A stretch of 64,000 nucleotides of DNA from Gillisia lutea (GTDB taxonomy: Bacteria; Bacteroidota; Bacteroidia; Flavobacteriales; Flavobacteriaceae): contig NZ_JAKGTH010000009.1 in assembly GCF_021568705.1 (NCBI RefSeq), positions 289,739 through 353,738 of the forward strand, in the 5' to 3' direction. Below are positions 7,539-16,461 of the stretch, one piece after another. The notes below the pieces were generated by a model. The model had not been told where the DNA came from and made no database searches. It saw only the letters and a program-made list of their open reading frames with translations. Each line of letters starts with the position of its first letter. The stretch's first letter is position 1. Made by a program: the position numbers and the translations under genes.

Positions 7539-7679
7539 AGTAGGCCTTACCGTTACCTTTCATAATATTTTAAAACATTACAATCTTATTGTAAGTATAC
7601 TATACCCCTAATACACTCCAAAAATGATTTTATGTGCCCCTAAAAGCACCCTGTAAAATCAAATTAAAGTAGTTGCCGA

Positions 7680-7750
7680 CCCCTAATAAGCAACGGATTC
7701 ATTAAAGATATTTTAAATGACCGGAGTTTTAAAAATTCTTCAAATTAGGG
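7680..7750 (+). promoter_or_regulatory. candidate structured leader RNA element, copy B
   Basis: CCCTAAT (7681-7687) pairs with ATTAGGG (7744-7750) over 7 bp. Compared with copy A, one A-T pair of the stem has flipped to T-A on both arms, so pairing is kept while sequence changes. The blocks ACGGATTCATTA (7693-7704), AATGACCGGAGTT (7716-7728) and ATTCTTC (7735-7741) correspond one by one to those of copy A. TTTTAAA (7711-7717) can pair with TTTAAAA (7728-7734) around the TGACCGG block. The copy lies in the 440-nt gap between the antiterminator gene and gmd. Confidence 0.55.
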
Positions 7751-7756
7751 ATGGGC

Positions 7757-7790
7757 AGGTTCTAGCCAATATTACTGGCATTTCGAACCT
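7757..7790 (+). promoter_or_regulatory. two-part hairpin downstream of leader copy B
   Basis: AGGTTC (7757-7762) pairs with GAACCT (7785-7790), and inside it GCCA (7765-7768) pairs with TGGC (7776-7779). It stands directly after copy B, as the 6931-6960 hairpin does after copy A. There is no strong T tract, so it looks more like a pause or protein-binding hairpin than a terminator. The rest of 7791-7978 shows nothing I can name. Confidence 0.35.
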
Positions 7791-7978
7791 CAAAAATTTC
7801 TAAAATCTTATTGATACTTGATCTTTCGAAAAGGATATTCTATTATATATCTCTTTCCCGGAACGGTTTAAGAATATTCGAAATTTAAATTTCTGAATTT
7901 TTCCACTGTGAGCTCCATAGAAAATAATACGTGTTCTATCAATATAATATGCAGGATGAATTATAGTAATAATTAATA

Positions 7979-9100
7979 ATGGCAAATATGAAAGTAGCGC
8001 TAATAACAGGAGTAACAGGTCAAGATGGGGCTTATCTAAGCGAATTCTTATTAAGAAAGGGGTATTTAGTTCACGGTTTAAAAAGAAGGACTTCCCAATT
8101 CAATACAGATCGTATAGACCATCTTTACCAGGATCCTCATATAGAAAATAGAAATTTCATTCTCCATTATAGTGATATGACAGATGCCGCTTCTGTGATT
8201 GGTCTAATAAAGCAAATACAACCAGATGAGATATACAACTTGGCGGCAATGAGTCATGTGCAGGTTTCTTTTGAAATTCCGGAATATACAGCCAATACCG
8301 ATGGGTTAGGCACATTGCGAATTCTGGATGCTGTAAGATTATTAGGGTTGGAGCATAAAACCAAAATATATCAGGCATCTACCTCCGAGTTGTATGGGAA
8401 GGTACGAGAAGTTCCGCAATCGGAGACTACTCCGTTCTACCCTCGAAGTCCCTATGCTGTAGCCAAATTATATGCTTACTGGATGACAGTTAATTACCGG
8501 GAAGCTTATAATATGTTTGCTTGTAACGGTATTTTATTTAATCATGAGTCTCCCGTTAGAGGAGAAACCTTTGTGACGCGAAAAATAACAAGAGCAACAG
8601 CTCGAATTGTATTGGGTTTACAGGATAAGTTTTACTTAGGAAATCTGGATGCCATGCGGGATTGGGGACATGCCAAAGATTATGTACGTATGATGTGGAT
8701 GATCCTCCAGGCTGAAGAACCGGAGGATTGGGTAATTGCAACAGGAAAAACCACCAGTGTACGGGACTTTGTAAGAATGGCATTTGCTCAAGTTGGAATA
8801 GAATTAGAATTTCAAGGAAATGGAGTAAATGAAAAAGCTGTGGTAATAGAGTGCACACATCCAGATTATCAATTAGAAGAAGGGAAAGAAGTTCTGGCGG
8901 TAGATCCACGTTATTTTAGGCCTACAGAAGTTGATGTTTTGGTGGGAGATCCCACAAAAGCAAACACTAAATTAGGATGGATTCCTGAATATGATCTTAC
9001 TACATTGATTAAGGAAATGATGGAAAGCGACCTGGAAATTATGAGAAAGGACCGGTATCTCAATGAGGTTGGTTTTAAAGTGCTTAATTATTTTGAATAG
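7979..9100 (+). CDS. gmd: GDP-mannose 4,6-dehydratase
   Basis: The protein (373 aa) converts GDP-D-mannose to GDP-4-keto-6-deoxymannose, first step to GDP-L-fucose. It is an extended SDR: NAD(P) motif [15 protein letters not shown] at the N-terminus, GMD-specific [26 protein letters not shown], catalytic Tyr/Lys in [15 protein letters not shown], and [19 protein letters not shown]. Length and motifs are full. An alternative start is the Met three codons later. It is the first biosynthetic gene after the antiterminator and leader copy B, and it works with fcl at 10438. Confidence 0.96.
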   Translation: MANMKVALITGVTGQDGAYLSEFLLRKGYLVHGLKRRTSQFNTDRIDHLYQDPHIENRNFILHYSDMTDAASVIGLIKQIQPDEIYNLAAMSHVQVSFEIPEYTANTDGLGTLRILDAVRLLGLEHKTKIYQASTSELYGKVREVPQSETTPFYPRSPYAVAKLYAYWMTVNYREAYNMFACNGILFNHESPVRGETFVTRKITRATARIVLGLQDKFYLGNLDAMRDWGHAKDYVRMMWMILQAEEPEDWVIATGKTTSVRDFVRMAFAQVGIELEFQGNGVNEKAVVIECTHPDYQLEEGKEVLAVDPRYFRPTEVDVLVGDPTKANTKLGWIPEYDLTTLIKEMMESDLEIMRKDRYLNEVGFKVLNYFE

Positions 9101-9138
9101 CATTCATTAAAATGTTTTACTCCTTTAGATAATATACA

Positions 9139-10377
9139 ATGGAAGCGTACAAAGAATATGATTATCTGCTTATTGGCGCAGGAATTATGGGATTAACGAT
9201 ATGTTTTGAGCTTCAGAAAAAATATCCGGATAAAAGAATTGCTATAATTGAAAAGGAAAACGATGTAGCCAAGCATGCCAGTGGTAGAAATAGTGGCGTT
9301 TTACATGCAGGCTTTTATTATACTTCTAATTCCTTAAAAGCTAAGTTCACCAAAGATGGTAATATGCTTATGAAAGAATTTTGTGATTCTAACGGAATAT
9401 ATGTGAATCATTGTAAAAAAGTTGTTGTTGCTAGTAATGAAGAGGAGTTAAGGGTGTTGTATGAGCTGTATGATAGAGGTAAGCAAAATGGTGTGGATAT
9501 TAGTTTAATTGATGAGGAAGAATTATACCAAATCGAACCTAACTCAAAGACCTATAAAAGAGCACTTTTTTCACCAACTACAGCCAGTGTGAATCCGGTA
9601 GAAGTATGTAAAAAACTTAAAGAGATCTTGATTGAAAAGAAGGTTGATTTTTTTTTCAATACTAAATACTTAAAAAGGAAGGAAGATATTATAGTAACGA
9701 ATAAAGTTAATTTTAAGCCTAAACTTTTAATTAATGCTGCTGGACTTTATGCTGATGTTATAGCTAAAGATTATGGGTTTTCCAGAGACCGTATTATCAT
9801 TCCATTTAAAGGTATTTATTTAAAGTATACCGGTTCAGATCAACTAATAAAAACAAATATTTATCCGGTGCCTAATTTATTAAATCCATTCTTAGGAGTT
9901 CATTATACTGTTACTGCCGATAATCATATAAAAATTGGACCTACCTCTATGCCCGCATTTTGGAGAGAGAATTATGGAGGATTGAGAAACTTTAAACTAG
10001 CAGAATTTTTACAAATAAGTTATTTTGAAATATTGCTATTTATTACTAATTCCTTCAATTTTAGAAAATTGGCAATTAGCGAGATAAGGAAGTACAATAA
10101 AGCTCATTTCGCAGGTTTGGCTAAAAAACTTACAAATAACCTAGAGATCAGGAAATTCAACCAATGGTTAAAGCCCGGGATAAGAGCCCAGTTATTAAAT
10201 AAAAAAACACTGGAACTTGAAATGGATTTTATTATAGAAGGTGATAGCAAATCAATTCATCTATTAAATGCTGTGTCTCCCGCATTTACATGTAGTTTTT
10301 CTATAGCAAAATATTTGATGAACACTGAAAATTTAAGAGAACCAGAACCTAAAAGTGAGACAATTACATATTCATAA
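9139..10377 (+). CDS. FAD-dependent oxidoreductase, L-2-hydroxyglutarate oxidase (LhgO)-like
   Basis: The protein (412 aa) has an N-terminal dinucleotide motif LLIGAGIMGLTICFELQ, then HASGRNSGVLHAGFYY, which is characteristic of the LhgO/DAO family. Downstream are SVNPVEVCKKLKEIL and LLINAAGLYADVIAKDYG. Family members oxidise L-2-hydroxyglutarate or related hydroxy/amino acids, passing electrons to quinone or oxygen. Here the gene sits between gmd and fcl (38-bp and 60-bp gaps), so its role is likely tied to polysaccharide building blocks, for example oxidation of a sugar or a hydroxy-acid decoration. The substrate is unknown. The C-terminal third (after about residue 290) is less conserved to my eye. 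Confidence 0.8.
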   Translation: MEAYKEYDYLLIGAGIMGLTICFELQKKYPDKRIAIIEKENDVAKHASGRNSGVLHAGFYYTSNSLKAKFTKDGNMLMKEFCDSNGIYVNHCKKVVVASNEEELRVLYELYDRGKQNGVDISLIDEEELYQIEPNSKTYKRALFSPTTASVNPVEVCKKLKEILIEKKVDFFFNTKYLKRKEDIIVTNKVNFKPKLLINAAGLYADVIAKDYGFSRDRIIIPFKGIYLKYTGSDQLIKTNIYPVPNLLNPFLGVHYTVTADNHIKIGPTSMPAFWRENYGGLRNFKLAEFLQISYFEILLFITNSFNFRKLAISEIRKYNKAHFAGLAKKLTNNLEIRKFNQWLKPGIRAQLLNKKTLELEMDFIIEGDSKSIHLLNAVSPAFTCSFSIAKYLMNTENLREPEPKSETITYS

Positions 10378-10437
10378 AAAGATATACAAAAACACTTAAG
10401 CCATAGTAATTAATAGAACCAACAAAAAGATTGAAAG

Positions 10438-11550
10438 ATGCAAAGGGATTCTAAAATTTATGTAGCGGGTCACCGTGGATTAGTTGGCAGTGCCATACTT
10501 AACAATTTAAAGATAAAAGGCTATACCAATATTGTAACAAGAACTCATGAAGAATTAGATCTTATTAGTTGTGAAGAGGTGGCCAATTTTTTTATGGAAG
10601 AAAGACCCGAATATGTGTTTCTGGCAGCAGCAAAAGTAGGAGGGATAGTGGCTAACAATACCTATAGAGGAGATTTTATCTACCAAAATTTAATGATTCA
10701 AACCAATGTAATTCATCACAGTTATCTCAATAAGGTAAAGAAATTACTGTTTTTGGGAAGTACTTGTATCTATCCCAAGAACTGTCCACAGCCCATAAAG
10801 GAAGATTATCTTCTTACCGGAAAGCTGGAGTACACCAATGAGCCTTATGCAATAGCCAAGATAGCTGGAATTAGAATGTGTGAAAGCTACAATCTTCAGT
10901 ATGCAACTAATTTTATTGCTGCTATGCCTACAAATTTATATGGCCCGAAAGATAATTTTGATCTTGAAAAATCCCACGTATTACCGGCCTTATTACGTAA
11001 AATGCATTTGGGAAAGGCATTAGAAACGGGAAATTGGGAAGACATAAGATCTAATTTAAGTATAATGCCAATAGAAGGGGTGAATGCTAATTCAGATAAA
11101 CGCGCTATTCTAGACATTTTTAGGAAATACGGAATAGAAGCTAAAAATGGGAAGGTACAAATTGAAATATGGGGTAGCGGAAGACCAATGAGAGAATTCC
11201 TTTGGAGCGAAGAGATGGCTGATGCATGCGTATTCTTAATGAAAGAAATTGATTTTGAAGATATAAAACGCGAAATAAATTCGGCAGAAATTAGAGATAC
11301 ACATATAAATATTGGTACAGGAAAGGATATTTCTATAAAGGATTTGGCGTATTTAATAAAAGAACGGGTTGGTTTTGAAGGTGAGCTTTTTTTCAATACA
11401 AATAAGGCCGATGGTACTCTTAAAAAAGTCACTGAAATTTCCAAGTTACAGAAGTTGGGATGGAATAGTTCTATAAGTCTCGAAGAAGGTATTGCAAAAT
11501 TTTACGTAGAATTTCTCAAAATATCTTCGGCTTCTGAGATATGGAAATAA
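10438..11550 (+). CDS. fcl: GDP-L-fucose synthase
   Basis: The protein (370 aa) is an SDR epimerase/reductase that turns the Gmd product into GDP-L-fucose. It shows YVAGHRGLVGSAILNNL, VFLAAAKVGGIVANNTYRGD, LGSTCIYPKNCPQPIKEDYL and the catalytic Tyr/Lys in EPYAIAKIAGIRMCE, all standard for Fcl/WcaG. It is about 50 aa longer than E. coli Fcl because of an insertion around residues 200-245 that I recall as common in Bacteroidota Fcl. With gmd it predicts fucose, or a derivative, in the polymer. Confidence 0.95.
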   Translation: MQRDSKIYVAGHRGLVGSAILNNLKIKGYTNIVTRTHEELDLISCEEVANFFMEERPEYVFLAAAKVGGIVANNTYRGDFIYQNLMIQTNVIHHSYLNKVKKLLFLGSTCIYPKNCPQPIKEDYLLTGKLEYTNEPYAIAKIAGIRMCESYNLQYATNFIAAMPTNLYGPKDNFDLEKSHVLPALLRKMHLGKALETGNWEDIRSNLSIMPIEGVNANSDKRAILDIFRKYGIEAKNGKVQIEIWGSGRPMREFLWSEEMADACVFLMKEIDFEDIKREINSAEIRDTHINIGTGKDISIKDLAYLIKERVGFEGELFFNTNKADGTLKKVTEISKLQKLGWNSSISLEEGIAKFYVEFLKISSASEIWK

Positions 11551-11597
11551 GTATCCTAATATAAATTTCAAGCACTCTTTTATATAAAACTTCAATA

Positions 11598-13241
11598 ATG
11601 TTAAAGATACCATTGTCATTTCATACCTATTTTGACAGGAAATATTGGTGGATATGGTTTGCTGTATGCATTATAGCATTATGTATACAACTGCTAACAT
11701 TAGATGTCTTACCTCACCTTCAACAAGATGAGGCTCAAATAACGGATTACGGCAGGCTTGCCCTTAACCCTACAAGCGATTGGGCAATCACCTGGTGGAT
11801 GAGAGAAGGAAAGCCCCTATTACTTTGGTCATACTTAGGGCCATTACTTGCTGAGGTTAGTTATCAGGTTACCGGGGCTTCAGGGCTAGGTCCTAGAATA
11901 GCGGGTTTGCTGGGTGGGATGTTTGCCGGAACCATGTGCCTTGGATGGTTGCTTTCAAAACGAGTACAAGGTTTTGCAGCATTTGGTTTAAGCCTGGCAT
12001 TAATGTTAGACCCCCTTTTTGTGTTATCTCAACGAATAGGAAGAGTAGATAGTTGGGTAATAGGATTATGTCTGGCCTGTTGTTGGCTGTTACAAGTTAT
12101 TTCAGAAAAGAAAAGTACCTCTATAAATAAGGGGAATATGATGGCAGCTGGAGGTGTCGCTGCTATAGCTACCCTGGTATGGCCGTCGGCATTTTTTCTT
12201 TATCCTCTAATAATATTGGAACTGGTTCGAATTGGTAAAGCAAAAAAAGCAATAGCCAGTAAGTCTAAATTTTTAGCGAAAAAGCTTTTCTACTTTGGAT
12301 TAGGGGGAGGTATAGTGACAGTTTTATTGTTATTACCAATACTCGAAAATGTGCTGATCATCTTTGGCGATATGTCCAGTATGGTAGCACAAAATGTGGA
12401 CACCACAAAAGGGGGGGGCAGTAGGTTGTTTGCCTTAATAGATATTCAGGTCTGGTTAAAAATGATTAAAGCATTTGTAAAGACCTTTACGCCCATACTT
12501 CCAATTTTAGCAATTTTGGGCGTTATGGTACGCCGGGATAAAGGCGGGATTCTGGTTACAATAATAACTATATCCTTAATTTTTACATCTCTAGTATATG
12601 AATTCAGAGTTCTATATCTACTCCCATATTTCGTGTTATTAAGCAGTGGATTATTTATTAAAGGTGTAGAGAGCACATCAAAAAAATGGATAAATAAAAC
12701 AACAAAATTTGGCTTAGGCTTATTGGTTGTTTGGAGCATAGGAATATCACTAGGGGTAAGAACCTTCTTGGGGTGGGAAGCAAAAACTGAGCTTAATAGA
12801 AACAGGTTAGCCAAGCTTGCTACTTCCTCCATAGGCGCGGGAAATTACAAAGTGTTTTTAGGATTTACGTACGAACTGTATTTTGTTGGGAGATCGCTAG
12901 GATGGAAATTATATACGCCAACTATTCAGTTTTCATATGATGAACAAGGGAATTGGATAAGACATAATGATTATGAACCCAAGGATAAGTTTTTACAACT
13001 ACTTTCAGAAATGGATTATGCCATATTTCCAGTTGGTTCAGTAAACAGTGAACTGGAAAAGCAATTGAAGATTTCTGGCCTGGGTTTATGTGGTAATATA
13101 AGCTCCAGTATAGATAATCAGTTTAAAGGGGATGAAGTTAGTGAAAACAGAGATAATAAGGAGATTTTTCTCTGGTTTCTTCAGGGTAAAACGAGCTATG
13201 GCTCTTACGTATTATACAAACGTGATAATTGCCCCGACTAG
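11598..13241 (+). CDS. GT-C-type membrane glycosyltransferase (paralog of the gene at 21775)
   Basis: The protein (547 aa) has about ten hydrophobic segments. After the first comes an acidic motif, HLQQDEAQITDYGRLALNP, the usual catalytic Asp/Glu loop of GT-C enzymes (ArnT, PMT). Later are LDPLFVLSQRIGRVDSW and a soluble C-terminal part with GAGNYKVFLGFTYELYFVG followed by RSLGWK. GT-C enzymes take sugars from polyprenyl-phosphate donors on the periplasmic face. The same layout and motifs recur in the protein at 21775, so the two are paralogs. The donor is probably made by the GtrB-like enzyme at 18227. The acceptor is unknown. Confidence 0.72.
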   Translation: MLKIPLSFHTYFDRKYWWIWFAVCIIALCIQLLTLDVLPHLQQDEAQITDYGRLALNPTSDWAITWWMREGKPLLLWSYLGPLLAEVSYQVTGASGLGPRIAGLLGGMFAGTMCLGWLLSKRVQGFAAFGLSLALMLDPLFVLSQRIGRVDSWVIGLCLACCWLLQVISEKKSTSINKGNMMAAGGVAAIATLVWPSAFFLYPLIILELVRIGKAKKAIASKSKFLAKKLFYFGLGGGIVTVLLLLPILENVLIIFGDMSSMVAQNVDTTKGGGSRLFALIDIQVWLKMIKAFVKTFTPILPILAILGVMVRRDKGGILVTIITISLIFTSLVYEFRVLYLLPYFVLLSSGLFIKGVESTSKKWINKTTKFGLGLLVVWSIGISLGVRTFLGWEAKTELNRNRLAKLATSSIGAGNYKVFLGFTYELYFVGRSLGWKLYTPTIQFSYDEQGNWIRHNDYEPKDKFLQLLSEMDYAIFPVGSVNSELEKQLKISGLGLCGNISSSIDNQFKGDEVSENRDNKEIFLWFLQGKTSYGSYVLYKRDNCPD

Positions 13242-13258
13242 GATAGATTTTATAAGGA

Positions 13259-14815
13259 ATGCAATCAAAAAGCGAGATTAATCAAATTATCGGTCAGAGC
13301 TCAGGTTTTTTCAAAAGAGCCTATAATTTGGGGCCGTGGTTGTTCATTGCAGCTGGAATTATATATGTTGTATTTCATTTGTTAACTCTAAAAATATCTC
13401 CTATCCCGTGGTTTGATGAAACATTCTTTGCGAGTTTAACCTCAAGTTACACATCGGTAGGAGAGTTTAATTTGGATATTGCGCCCTACGAACATAATGA
13501 TGAGTTACTTTTATATGGTCCCATATATTTCTGGATCACCTCTTGGGTAACAAGAATTATAGGCTTTGGCATTTTCTCTTTTCGGCTTACCGGGTTAATC
13601 GCTAGTTTTTGCTGCATTTTTATATTCTATAAGATTCTCAGTTTATATTTAACTAAGCGAAATTTAGTTTATTTAATAACGGCAGCATTTGCGTTAGATT
13701 CTCTATTTAATTCCAATATGCATACCGGGAGGATGGATAGCCTGGCATTGTTTTTTGCACTTTCGTCTATCTATATTTATTTAAAGACCATTCAACAAAA
13801 TAATTATAAGAACAAAGTAAAACTCATTGCATTCAGTTTTTCAGGATTGCTATTTTCATTAGCCTTATTAACCACACCCCGAATTGGAATATTATTACTA
13901 GCCTTAGCAATAATGCAGTTTATCCAATTAATAAAAGTATTTAGCATTAAAAATGTTACACGGCTCCTGGTTTTTTGGAGTACGATCTTAATCACTTATA
14001 TTATATGGATATTCTATGCCTTCGGAAGTATTGAAGGTTTATTGAGCTATTATTCAGAATTTACAGAATACGTGAGCAGTGGCCTGTTCTTTCCTAAGCA
14101 ACAAATACCCCTGGTTATAATAACTTTTCTAGCTTTTATTGCGGGTGCTGTTGTTAATTATAATAAGTATTTATCGAAACCGGTAGTATTATCTACACTT
14201 TCAGTTTTATGTTTTTATTTTTTGGTAAGTGACAGAGGTCAGTATTCGGTTATAATTGCACCATTTCAGTACTTACTAATAGGGATGACAGTGGTGTTAC
14301 TCTTATCCTATTTAAGAAGGGAATCATCTGCGTTTAAAAAGCTATTATATTATTCGCCCTTGGCCCTTATACTTATATATAACCTGGCATTTTTTTCTTT
14401 GAAGGGTTTAACGCTATACATTGCTCATGAAACAAGGAACCCCGAATATGTTACAAGTTTTATGAAAAGCCAGCTTACCCCAGACAGTAAAGTGGTAGGT
14501 GATGAAGCTTATTATTATGCGGTAAAGCATGCCGGGGGAGATTTTCAGTATATAAGTATTTTCAAAAATGTTACCGAGAGAGAGCATTACCAGAGAATGG
14601 TGTACGATTACGATTATATTGCCTGGTCTGATAAGCTCCAAAGAGAGCATCCCTATATCTTAGATACGTATCGTAAGAATTCAAAACTTATTGAAATAGC
14701 CAGGTTTAATCATTACCAAAATAAAGATATGCCCCTAGTAACATTATTTCTCACATCGCTTAATGTCCCCGTAAAACGCTCATATAGTGGCACTCTTTAC
14801 AAGAGAATTAAATAA
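13259..14815 (+). CDS. GT-C-type (PMT/ArnT-like) membrane glycosyltransferase
   Basis: The protein (518 aa) is polytopic, with about ten membrane segments. The first periplasmic loop holds ISPIPWFDETFFASL, an Asp-Glu pair typical of GT-C/PMT_2 enzymes, and a later loop has HTGRMDSLALFFALSS, echoing the GR-x-D motif of the paralogous pair at 11598 and 21775. The C-terminal soluble portion contains SKVVGDEAYYYAVKHAGGDF. It follows the preceding GT-C gene by 17 bp. It would add a sugar from undecaprenyl-phosphate to the growing or finished polysaccharide, or to another envelope acceptor. It is more distant from the other two GT-C proteins than they are from one another. Confidence 0.72.
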   Translation: MQSKSEINQIIGQSSGFFKRAYNLGPWLFIAAGIIYVVFHLLTLKISPIPWFDETFFASLTSSYTSVGEFNLDIAPYEHNDELLLYGPIYFWITSWVTRIIGFGIFSFRLTGLIASFCCIFIFYKILSLYLTKRNLVYLITAAFALDSLFNSNMHTGRMDSLALFFALSSIYIYLKTIQQNNYKNKVKLIAFSFSGLLFSLALLTTPRIGILLLALAIMQFIQLIKVFSIKNVTRLLVFWSTILITYIIWIFYAFGSIEGLLSYYSEFTEYVSSGLFFPKQQIPLVIITFLAFIAGAVVNYNKYLSKPVVLSTLSVLCFYFLVSDRGQYSVIIAPFQYLLIGMTVVLLLSYLRRESSAFKKLLYYSPLALILIYNLAFFSLKGLTLYIAHETRNPEYVTSFMKSQLTPDSKVVGDEAYYYAVKHAGGDFQYISIFKNVTEREHYQRMVYDYDYIAWSDKLQREHPYILDTYRKNSKLIEIARFNHYQNKDMPLVTLFLTSLNVPVKRSYSGTLYKRIK

Positions 14816-14899
14816 TCCCCCTTCGTACATATACAGAGAATTAAATACTCTAGAACGATCATTCAAGTATATAATCAGAAACATATAAATATATAAGTC

Positions 14900-15940
14900 A
14901 TGGTAAATGTAGGTATAATTGGTTATGGGTATTGGGGGCCCAACCTTGTAAGAAATTTTTTTGCGGCTAATGGCTGCACAGTAAAAATGGTAGCCGATGC
15001 CCGCCCAGAAAGGCTGCAACAGTTAGCAAAAGTGTTTCCCTCTATAGATGCTGTAAATAGCGCAGAGGATATTATTTATGATCCTAAAATTGATGCGGTA
15101 GTAATTGTTACACCTGTATGCACTCATTTTAATTTGGCCAAAAAGGCATTATTAGAGGGAAAACATGTTCTTATAGAGAAACCAATGGCATCTTCTACTG
15201 AAGAAGCTGAAATGCTTATAGATCTCGCCGAGCAAAAAGGAGTACTGCTCATGGTAGATCATACTTTTTTATACACCGGGGCCGTACAGAAGATGAAGCA
15301 ATTGGTGGACAGCAAGGAATTAGGATGTATTAAATATCTGGATTCTACCAGAATAAATTTAGGTCTTTTTCAATCTGATATCAATGTACTATGGGATTTG
15401 GCGCCGCATGATTTATCTATTCTGAGTTATATTGTTAACGAACGCCCTTATAGTGTAAATGCCAGGGGAATCACCCATACTCACAATAAAATAGAAAACA
15501 TTGCTTATCTCACGGTTAATTTTGAATCGGGCCTGATAGCTCATTTTAATTGTTCATGGACCAGTCCCGTAAAGGTTAGAATGATGTTGGTAGGTGGCGA
15601 TGAGAAAATGATACTTTATAATGACCTAGAGCCTACTGAAAAAATTAAAATATATGATTCTGGCTATAGTTATGAGAATGACGAAGAAAAAAACCAGGTT
15701 ATGATAGATTACCGGGTGGGGGATATTCACGTTCCTAAACTTGCAACCACAGAAGCACTACTTGGAATGGCCAACGATTTTATTTCCTGTATTCAGGAAA
15801 AAAAACAACCTAGATCCTCCTGTTATTTAGGTTTGGAAGTGGTGAAAATTTTGGAGGCTTCAAATAAATCAATTAAGCACGAGGGAAGGGAAGTAGTTTT
15901 GGAAAACTCACATATTCCTGTTACTCAAAGTGCTTATTAA
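14900..15940 (+). CDS. Gfo/Idh/MocA-family sugar-nucleotide oxidoreductase
   Basis: The protein (346 aa) has the N-terminal NAD(P) fold VNVGIIGYGYWGPNLVRNF and the family's catalytic-lysine motif GKHVLIEKPMASSTEEAEML. A C-terminal alpha/beta domain includes LWDLAPHDLSILSYIV. Enzymes of this type oxidise a sugar nucleotide (often UDP-GlcNAc-uronate at C3) to a keto sugar. The next two genes encode a left-handed-helix acetyltransferase and a DegT aminotransferase, together the oxidise, aminate, acetylate trio known from WbpB/WbpE/WbpD. A 3-acetamido sugar is therefore the likely product. The exact sugar is inference. Confidence 0.85.
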   Translation: MVNVGIIGYGYWGPNLVRNFFAANGCTVKMVADARPERLQQLAKVFPSIDAVNSAEDIIYDPKIDAVVIVTPVCTHFNLAKKALLEGKHVLIEKPMASSTEEAEMLIDLAEQKGVLLMVDHTFLYTGAVQKMKQLVDSKELGCIKYLDSTRINLGLFQSDINVLWDLAPHDLSILSYIVNERPYSVNARGITHTHNKIENIAYLTVNFESGLIAHFNCSWTSPVKVRMMLVGGDEKMILYNDLEPTEKIKIYDSGYSYENDEEKNQVMIDYRVGDIHVPKLATTEALLGMANDFISCIQEKKQPRSSCYLGLEVVKILEASNKSIKHEGREVVLENSHIPVTQSAY

Positions 15941-15956
15941 GAATTAAAAATCATCT

Positions 15957-16460
15957 ATGGAAACCATTACTATTGATAATAATAAGCAAAGCTTACATAA
16001 TGTAAGAATAGGTAAGCAGGTAAAGATATACAACTTTGTGAATGCCTATGGCTGTAGCATTGACGATGGTTCTAAAATTGGAACGTTTGTGGAGATACAA
16101 AAAGGAGCTAGCATTGGTAAGCACTGTAAAATATCCAGTCACAGTTTTATTTGCGAAGGAGTGCATATCGCCGACAATGTTTTTATCGGGCATAATGTCA
16201 CTTTTATAAACGATAAATTTCCACGGGCGACTAATGAGGATGGCTCTCAGCAAACAGAAGAAGATTGGAAGTGTATTGAAACCTATGTAGAAGAAGGAGC
16301 GTCTATAGGCTCTAGTGCCACAATTCTTTGTGGGGTTCGAATATCTAAAAAAGCGATCATTGGAGCAGGCTCTGTAGTTACAAGGGATGTTCCTGAAAAC
16401 GCTGTGGTGGCAGGCAATCCTGCCAAAATAATTAAGTACTTGGATCAAAAACTTGTATGA
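15957..16460 (+). CDS. left-handed beta-helix sugar N-acetyltransferase (WbpD/FdtC-like)
   Basis: The protein (167 aa) is built of hexapeptide repeats (IGKQVKIYNFVNAYGCSIDD, IGTFVEIQKGASIGKHCKIS). The HNVTFINDKFPRATNEDGSQ loop is typical of WbpD/FdtC/QdtC 3-amino-sugar N-acetyltransferases, and the end is VVAGNPAKIIKYL. It would acetylate the amino group installed by the aminotransferase encoded immediately downstream. It lies 16 bp after the Gfo/Idh oxidoreductase, and its stop codon is one base before the next start. Acetyl-CoA is the usual donor. Confidence 0.85.
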   Translation: METITIDNNKQSLHNVRIGKQVKIYNFVNAYGCSIDDGSKIGTFVEIQKGASIGKHCKISSHSFICEGVHIADNVFIGHNVTFINDKFPRATNEDGSQQTEEDWKCIETYVEEGASIGSSATILCGVRISKKAIIGAGSVVTRDVPENAVVAGNPAKIIKYLDQKLV

Positions 16461-16461
16461 T

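Noticed and set aside
7880..7893. Perfect palindrome GAAATTTAAATTTC before gmd
   Set aside because: It is made only of A/T runs with G/C ends in AT-rich DNA; chance is a sufficient explanation.
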